Shown here: positions 7,537-10,829 of the stretch, in pieces
Layout of the letters: each line of letters begins with the position of its first letter
Position numbering within the stretch: the first letter of the stretch is position 1
Origin: Nitrosomonadales bacterium
Lineage (GTDB): Bacteria > Pseudomonadota > Gammaproteobacteria > Burkholderiales > Nitrosomonadaceae
DNA length: 10,829 nt
Direction of reading: 5' to 3'
Assembly (NCBI GenBank): GCA_004525885.1
Contig: SPBV01000042.1
Coordinates: 1 to 10,829, forward strand
The notes under the pieces: generated by a model
The model's input: the letters and a program-made list of their open reading frames with translations, nothing else
Told to the model about the DNA's origin: nothing
Databases searched by the model: none
Program-made: the position numbers and the translations under genes

Positions 7537-8175
7537 ATGTTAAATTCATATATCCCAAAGAAGTTTTTTATTGATGGCCCAGCTGGTAAGCTAGAAACGG
7601 TTCTGGCCGAGTTTAATTCTAAGCATCGGCATGGCATAGCTGTCATTGCCCATCCTCATCCACTATACGGCGGCACCATGGACAATAAGGTAGTGCATAC
7701 CATTTTTAAGGCCTTATTTGAACTGGGGTTTATCACAGTTAAATTCAATTATCGAGGTGTGGGGAAGAGCGAGGGGGTTTACGGCGATGGTGTGGGCGAA
7801 ATAGAAGACGTGGTTACAGTAGTTGAAGCATTCCAAAACCAGTTTGATGCGCAGATAAATAATCTGTCATTATTGCTGGCCGGATTTTCTTTTGGTGGTG
7901 CAGTTCAGGCACATGTAGCAAAAAAACTCGGCCCACAGAGCCTGGTTATGGTCGCTCCATCAGTGGATCACCTTAAAGTACCATCAATTTCTAGCCATGT
8001 TAAAAGAACACTGATCATTCAAGGGGATCAGGACGAAATAGTTCTACTGAAAACAATATTAGATTGGGCTGCCCCACAGGATTTACCAGTAGTAGTGATT
8101 CCTGGCGCCGAACATTTCTTTCACGGCAAATTACATATTCTCAAACAAACTGTACTCGATTGGTGTCGATTATAG
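7537..8175 (+). CDS. Small alpha/beta hydrolase with HPHP motif
   Basis: This is a 212-residue cytoplasmic serine hydrolase of the alpha/beta fold, in the dienelactone hydrolase-like group common in proteobacteria. The oxyanion-side motif IAHPHPLYGGTMDNKVV is at 37-53, YRGVGKSEG at 72-80, the nucleophile elbow GFSFGG at 116-121 (Ser118), an acid in QGDQDEIV (Asp164 or Asp166), and the catalytic histidine in GAEHFFHGKL (His193). No signal peptide is visible. Length is normal for the group, and the start ATG 7537 has no clear ribosome site, with an in-frame stop at 7498. It follows the [2Fe-2S] ferredoxin gene. The substrate cannot be told from sequence, and family members are variously annotated as esterases or hydrolases. 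Confidence 0.88.
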   Translation: MLNSYIPKKFFIDGPAGKLETVLAEFNSKHRHGIAVIAHPHPLYGGTMDNKVVHTIFKALFELGFITVKFNYRGVGKSEGVYGDGVGEIEDVVTVVEAFQNQFDAQINNLSLLLAGFSFGGAVQAHVAKKLGPQSLVMVAPSVDHLKVPSISSHVKRTLIIQGDQDEIVLLKTILDWAAPQDLPVVVIPGAEHFFHGKLHILKQTVLDWCRL

Positions 8176-8203
8176 TTGTTACAAATCAAAAATGATGAAA
8201 TAG

Positions 8204-8239
8204 GGGTCTTCAGATAGTTTTTAATATCTTTTTAGACCC
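8204..8239 (+). repeat. Stem-loop after the hydrolase gene
   Basis: GGGTCT (8204-8209) and AGACCC (8234-8239) pair perfectly, with a second inner pairing GATA/TATC separated by an asymmetric internal loop. It begins 29 bases after the hydrolase stop. The structure contains T-runs in its loop side but none after the stem, so it could be a transcript-end stabiliser or a weak terminator. The call rests on pairing alone. Confidence 0.35.
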
Positions 8240-8347
8240 GAGAGTGATAAATACTTTAATTTAATTTGAGTCAATACCATGAAATGATGTTTCTTCAAGT
8301 ATAAAAATATCGTTATATGCAATATATAGAGGACTATCTATTAAATA

Positions 8348-8368
8348 GGAAAATATATCGTATTTTCC
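8348..8368 (+). repeat. Perfect stem-loop upstream of the exported-protein gene
   Basis: GGAAAATA (8348-8355), loop TATCG, TATTTTCC (8361-8368) form an exact eight-base stem 42 bases before ATG 8411. A second small palindrome, CTATT-A-AATAG, abuts it at 8338-8348. The pair lies where a promoter, operator or mRNA leader would be, but no convincing -35/-10 pair or regulator match can be given. Confidence 0.4.
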
Positions 8369-8410
8369 GATGTGGTGCTAAGCCTTATTTAAATTCTACT
8401 AAAGAAAACT

Positions 8411-8956
8411 ATGCAAGTATTTTCTATAATTCTAGTCTTGGCATCTGTGCTCAGCAGTACGCCATCTTTTAGTCAAACATTATCTGTTTGCTACCATGCA
8501 AATTGTTTTAAGAAAGTAACTCTTAAAGTTTCGTCAAATACCCACAGTCAAGTTGGGGCATTTTTCTCATCAATAACCTCGGCTACCGAAGAACGCGAAG
8601 CTATTCGTCATGCAGTACGTAAGCTATATTTAGAGGCAGCTAAATACAGTCCTATTGCATCCGATCATGGTGGTAATTTTAATGATACTTCCGCAGACGG
8701 GCGCATGGATTGTGTTGATCACAGTCGAAATGACACCACCTTTCTTACTTATTTACAACAACAAGGTTGGCTGAGTTATCATCGAGTAGGCGAAATTGTT
8801 TGGCGTAACCCACTGATTATAAATTTACACTATGCTAGCCAAGTCATTGATATCAACACTGGCAACTCATGGGTAGTTGATACTTGGTTTCTTGACTTTG
8901 GGGAATTGGCTATAGTAATACCATACGAGCAGTGGAAAAGTGGCTACTCTCCATGA
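8411..8956 (+). CDS. Exported conserved protein with possible Cys/His/Asp catalytic centre
   Basis: This 181-residue protein has a hydrophobic N-terminus (FSIILVLASVLSS) ending in a signal-peptidase-like PSFSQT near residue 22, so it is probably periplasmic. Two cysteines shortly after (C27, C32; CYHANC) could form a disulfide. The EEREAIRHAV helix (60-69), DGRMDCVDHSRN (97-107), FLTYLQQQGWL (111-121), the INLHYASQVID strand (137-147) and SWVVDTWF (153-160) resemble, from memory, an uncharacterised exported family of betaproteobacteria. C101, H140 and D157 are spaced as in a transglutaminase- or NlpC-like triad; this is inference. The n-region before the hydrophobic core has no positive charge. 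The six codons upstream of ATG 8411 would add Lys-Lys but offer only non-standard starts. No function is assigned. Confidence 0.75.
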   Translation: MQVFSIILVLASVLSSTPSFSQTLSVCYHANCFKKVTLKVSSNTHSQVGAFFSSITSATEEREAIRHAVRKLYLEAAKYSPIASDHGGNFNDTSADGRMDCVDHSRNDTTFLTYLQQQGWLSYHRVGEIVWRNPLIINLHYASQVIDINTGNSWVVDTWFLDFGELAIVIPYEQWKSGYSP

Positions 8957-9026
8957 CTCAAGATAGGAGAAACTAGCACGGTAAAATTAATGGTTTGTAC
9001 CTAAAGATTTTAAAGTTAATTACTTC

Positions 9027-9032
9027 AGGAGG
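9027..9032 (+). promoter_or_regulatory. Perfect Shine-Dalgarno site for a 38-codon ORF
   Basis: AGGAGG lies ten bases before TTG 9043 and has no other gene to serve nearby. The ATG at 9053 gives only a 13-codon frame, and the in-frame ATG 9061 is 28 bases away. The site therefore supports TTG as the start of the small membrane protein. Confidence 0.55.
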
Positions 9033-9042
9033 ATAAGAGCAA

Positions 9043-9159
9043 TTGGAATTTTATGAGTCTATGTTGTTCTGGTTTGCTAAAGAGCTTATAAAGGCTATTT
9101 TGGGTTTAGGCTTTATTCTGGGGTGCATCTTATTCTTGCGGTGGATTAAGGATGATTAG
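9043..9159 (+). CDS. Putative 38-residue single-pass membrane protein
   Basis: This short frame gives 38 residues starting MEFYESMLFWFAKEL and ending FLRWIKDD. One helix of about 20 residues (IKAILGLGFILGCILFL, about 16-32) has small residues on one face (GxG, GC). It is flanked by K12/K17 and by R33, K36, an arrangement like that of known bacterial small membrane proteins. A perfect AGGAGG precedes the TTG start by ten bases. The stop TAG overlaps a GTG at 9159 that opens another frame. I do not recognise the family. The strong ribosome site and the balanced charge around one helix favour a real gene over chance. Confidence 0.5.
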   Translation: MEFYESMLFWFAKELIKAILGLGFILGCILFLRWIKDD

Positions 9160-9222
9160 TGAACATTTATATTGATTGTAGTTTTAATAGAACTCTACTA
9201 GCAAGGCTAGGTCGCACATGGT

Positions 9223-9510
9223 ATGCAAAATCGGTATGTAGAACTGGTGTTAATAGTGAGAGTAAATTTCTGTTTCTTCAATATATGTTTGAGAAAAAAA
9301 CCTATTGCGGTAGAGTTTAGAACTCATTTTTATAATGAGATCTCTAGAGAAGCAATCGAAAGATTGGATGCAAACCAAGACGGAACATTACGTAGCCATC
9401 AAATAATGGCGAATGGCTCAATCCATGATACCGTTTTCTATGCAATATTGCAGGGAGGGTCGCTGATAGTTAGAAATAACTTGCTGAGTAAGCTCATTAA
9501 AAAATTATAA
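9223..9510 (+). CDS. Hypothetical protein with EF-hand-like segment (doubtful)
   Basis: This is a 95-residue frame with no recognised family. Residues 42-56 (EAIERLDANQDGTLR) look like an EF-hand calcium loop: D, N, D, G and a hydrophobic residue sit at the right spacing, but position 12 is Gln instead of Glu. The N-terminal 25 residues are hydrophobic and Cys-rich (LVLIVRVNFCFFNICLRKK), which may be chance translation. The ribosome site is weak (TAGG 11 bases before ATG 9223). A competing 53-codon frame from GTG 9159 overlaps its first third, so the true gene could be frameshifted or start further in. It may be a decayed gene. Confidence 0.35.
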   Translation: MQNRYVELVLIVRVNFCFFNICLRKKPIAVEFRTHFYNEISREAIERLDANQDGTLRSHQIMANGSIHDTVFYAILQGGSLIVRNNLLSKLIKKL

Positions 9511-9792
9511 TAGCCCAAACTTTAACTTTATTTACTCCTATCTTATGTGGATGCTTCTCGGCAGGTATGTGGATTATTTTAATTAGCTTTCTGATCAACA
9601 CGAATAAAACATTATTAATCTATTTAATACTTTGTATCATATGCAGAAATGTGAGCGTTATCGGTTCCTGTGGCTTTGACAAAACCTAGGAAGCAAGTTA
9701 CGGTTTAGATTGGATTGTAGTGGTGCTTGTATGATTTCTGGTAGAATTACACGTTTTAGAACAGTTCTACGTAAGGGAGAGGAAGGATCACC
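9511..9792. other. AT-rich spacer before fdxA
   Basis: Nothing with a clear identity is visible in this 282-base gap. A hydrophobic open frame (9501-9689, with ATG 9567 giving 40 residues) exists but lacks a ribosome site. Its hydrophobicity is expected from AT-rich sequence. The last 60 bases should hold the fdxA promoter, but I cannot pick a convincing -35/-10 pair; TAGAAT at 9742-9747 and TATGAT at 9730-9735 are candidates without good -35 partners. Confidence 0.5.
9757..9769 (+). promoter_or_regulatory. Inverted repeat in the fdxA leader, possible operator
   Basis: TAGAAC-A-GTTCTA is a perfect 13-base inverted repeat centred about 30 bases before the fdxA ATG and ending about ten bases before its ribosome site. 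A further GTAGAA at 9741-9746 could pair with TTCTAC at 9765-9770 as an alternative. The position suits an operator or a leader hairpin. The half-site GAAC/GTTC recalls Gram-positive LexA boxes, but the spacing (one base) is wrong for that. Confidence 0.4.
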
Positions 9793-10116
9793 ATGACTTA
9801 TGTTGTAACCGAAAGCTGCATCAAGTGTAAATATACTGACTGCGTAGATGTCTGCCCAGTAGATTGTTTCCGAGAAGGTCCAAATTTTCTGGTAATTGAC
9901 CCAGAAGAATGCATTGACTGCACCTTGTGTGTGGCCGAATGTCCGGTGGAGGCGATTTTTGCCGAGGACGACGTGCCCGATGGGCAGCAGCATTTTACAG
10001 CACTCAATGCTGAGTTATCTAAAGTTTGGGAGTCGATCATCGAAAAGAAGGATGCCCCATCTGATGCTGATGACTGGGTAGATATTGCTAGTAAGTTAGA
10101 CTTATTAGAACGTTAA
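9793..10116 (+). CDS. fdxA: FdxA, seven-iron [3Fe-4S][4Fe-4S] ferredoxin
   Basis: FdxA is a small cytoplasmic electron carrier with one [3Fe-4S] and one [4Fe-4S] cluster, like Azotobacter vinelandii ferredoxin I. The 107 residues have cysteines at 9, 12, 17, 21, 25, 40, 43, 46 and 50. By the A. vinelandii pattern, C9, C17 and C50 bind the 3Fe cluster, C21, C40, C43 and C46 bind the 4Fe cluster, and C12 and C25 are free. The sequence VTESCIKCKYTDCVDVCPVD is almost the family consensus, and the tail (LNAELSKVW...DDWVDIASKLDLLER) matches full-length members. AAGGA at 9783-9787 is five bases before ATG 9793. Its redox partner is unknown. Confidence 0.95.
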   Translation: MTYVVTESCIKCKYTDCVDVCPVDCFREGPNFLVIDPEECIDCTLCVAECPVEAIFAEDDVPDGQQHFTALNAELSKVWESIIEKKDAPSDADDWVDIASKLDLLER

Positions 10117-10143
10117 ACTTATAGCGGTAGATTGTTTGACCGC

Positions 10144-10455
10144 ATGTCTTCTATCCAAGAATTTCCGCAAATCACCCTTACCGATGTTTTTAATCGGTTT
10201 TCGATTGGACTAAAGTCCGGCGTAGTTGTTGTTACTCCTAATCGGAGACTTGCAATGGTGCTCCAGCTCGAGTTTAATAGTTCTCAGGTTGCTCGGGGGC
10301 GCATAACTTGGGGCACACCTGATATCCTTCCAATCGCTGCATTTATTGAGCGTGCTTACAAAGAAGTGGCCTATTCCGAGCAGGCAATCAAACTACCTAT
10401 TTTACTCACCCCCGCTCAGGAGCAGGCGCTGTGGGAAGATATCATTCGCCATTAA
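10144..10455 (+). pseudogene. N-terminal relic of a RecB-like PD-(D/E)XK nuclease (TIGR03623-type DNA repair protein)
   Basis: The translated 103 residues match, from memory, the beginning of the large (about 850-950 residue) predicted nuclease/repair proteins of beta- and gammaproteobacteria. Visible pieces are GVVVVTPNRRLAMVLQLEF, SQVARGRITWGTPDILPIAAFIERAY and LLTPAQEQALWEDIIRH. A TAA at 10453-10455 ends the frame. The next 158 bases show no continuation in any + frame, and another gene starts at 10614. The helicase-like remainder and the C-terminal nuclease motifs are therefore gone, apparently by deletion. I chose ATG 10144; an in-frame TTG at 10132 would add four residues. It follows fdxA by 27 bases. 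The short product, if made, cannot be a nuclease. Confidence 0.72.
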
Positions 10456-10613
10456 TCAGATTTAATTTGAAGAGCACCTTTTGAGATGCCGATCTCTGGA
10501 AGTAACTATGTTTTAACAATGGAACACTATATTTATCACGCTTCCATGTAATCAATTTTTCATTTTCTCCTTATGTTAAGATGAGCATCTTCATTTGTAG
10601 AAACAATCTGTTC

Positions 10614-10829
10614 ATGCTCAATATTGATCTGCACTGTCATTCCACGGTATCTGACGGCTTATTGACGCCCACACAGTTGGTGGGGCGCGCTTTTACACGT
10701 GGGGTGAGTGTGTTGGCACTAACTGATCATGATGATGTGAGCGGACTGGATGAGGCTTGCCGTGCTGCTGATGAAAGAAACATCACTTTGATCAATGGCG
10801 TGGAAATATCAGTTAGTTGGCGGAACAAA
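10614..10829 (+). CDS. PHP-domain phosphatase/exonuclease, YciV (RNase AM)/TrpH type, 3'-truncated by window edge
   Basis: These are the first 72 residues of a PHP (polymerase and histidinol phosphatase) metal-dependent enzyme. Relatives hydrolyse 3',5'-nucleoside bisphosphates or trim RNA 5' ends (E. coli RNase AM, formerly YciV/TrpH). Metal-site residues are visible: H7 and H9 in DLHCHS, D14 in SDG, D38 and H39 in LTDHD, and E64 in GVEIS. The whole stretch MLNIDLHCHSTVSDGLLTP is typical for this branch, as against the PHP domains of DNA polymerases. ATG 10614 is preferred because homologues start just before DLHCHS; an in-frame ATG at 10581 would add 11 residues. No strong ribosome site precedes either. 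About three quarters of the gene lies beyond the window. Confidence 0.9.
   Translation, partial: MLNIDLHCHSTVSDGLLTPTQLVGRAFTRGVSVLALTDHDDVSGLDEACRAADERNITLINGVEISVSWRNK

Noticed and set aside
8204..8239. Intrinsic terminator for the hydrolase gene
   Set aside because: The six-base stem is real but has a long loop and no T-run after it, so it is listed only as a stem-loop.
9501..9689. Hydrophobic + strand frame (ATG 9567, 40 residues) before fdxA
   Set aside because: It has no ribosome site. AT-rich DNA yields Ile/Leu/Phe-rich translations by chance, and the composition is not balanced by a charged flank as in real small membrane proteins.
9757..9769. LexA box before fdxA
   Set aside because: GAAC and GTTC are separated by one base instead of four, and proteobacterial LexA sites of the CTGT-N8-ACAG type do not match.
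9783..9792. Resemblance of AAGGATCACC to the 16S rRNA 3' end
   Set aside because: The match is about ten bases, lies in the fdxA ribosome-site region, and no neighbouring 16S sequence is present; it is chance.
9658..9993. 111-codon minus-strand frame across the fdxA start
   Set aside because: It is antisense to the strongly conserved fdxA, has no recognisable domain and no ribosome site; it mirrors codon bias of the true gene.
1..10829. Mobile element, CRISPR array, tRNA or rRNA
   Set aside because: No transposase or integrase frame, no regularly spaced direct repeats, and no cloverleaf or ribosomal RNA sequence could be found by reading both strands.

Overview
The window is a stretch of ordinary bacterial chromosome. 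It is moderately AT-rich in its genes and clearly AT-rich in its spacers. Gene content and protein similarity recognised by eye point to a betaproteobacterium. The supporting points are an ubiE-ubiJ-ubiB ubiquinone cluster, a Shethna-type [2Fe-2S] ferredoxin next to an HPHP-motif alpha/beta hydrolase, a seven-iron FdxA, and a TIGR03623-type nuclease start next to a YciV-type PHP phosphatase. A Nitrosomonadales-like host is my best guess, but it is an inference from gene style and not a species call. All convincing genes lie on the + strand.

Bases 1-2835 hold ubiquinone (coenzyme Q) functions: the C-terminal part of the methyltransferase UbiE (cut by the window edge), the SCP2-domain lipid-binding accessory factor UbiJ, and the atypical kinase-like ATPase UbiB. 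Bases 2911-6796 are a compact polyamine-type ABC importer, potABCD. It has an ATPase, two six-helix permeases and a secreted binding protein, joined by overlapping stop and start codons. By-eye comparison suggests that the binding protein lacks several of the aromatic residues that hold spermidine in E. coli PotD, so its ligand is open.

Bases 6797-8175 carry a [2Fe-2S] ferredoxin and a small alpha/beta hydrolase, separated by a spacer with a perfect 26-bp AT-rich palindrome. A consensus -10 box with a perfect inverted repeat over its -35 region precedes the ferredoxin.

Bases 8176-9792 are sparse. They hold one exported protein with a plausible Cys/His/Asp centre, a 38-codon single-helix membrane protein behind a perfect AGGAGG site, and a weak EF-hand-like ORF. 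The spacers are AT-rich and contain several stem-loops.

Bases 9793-10829 carry fdxA, a truncated N-terminal relic of a large RecB-like nuclease gene, and the beginning of a PHP-domain phosphatase/exonuclease that runs off the window. I see no mobile element, CRISPR array, tRNA or rRNA, and no clear new multi-gene system. The most unusual items are the nuclease relic, the small membrane protein, the altered PotD pocket and the regulatory-looking palindromes.
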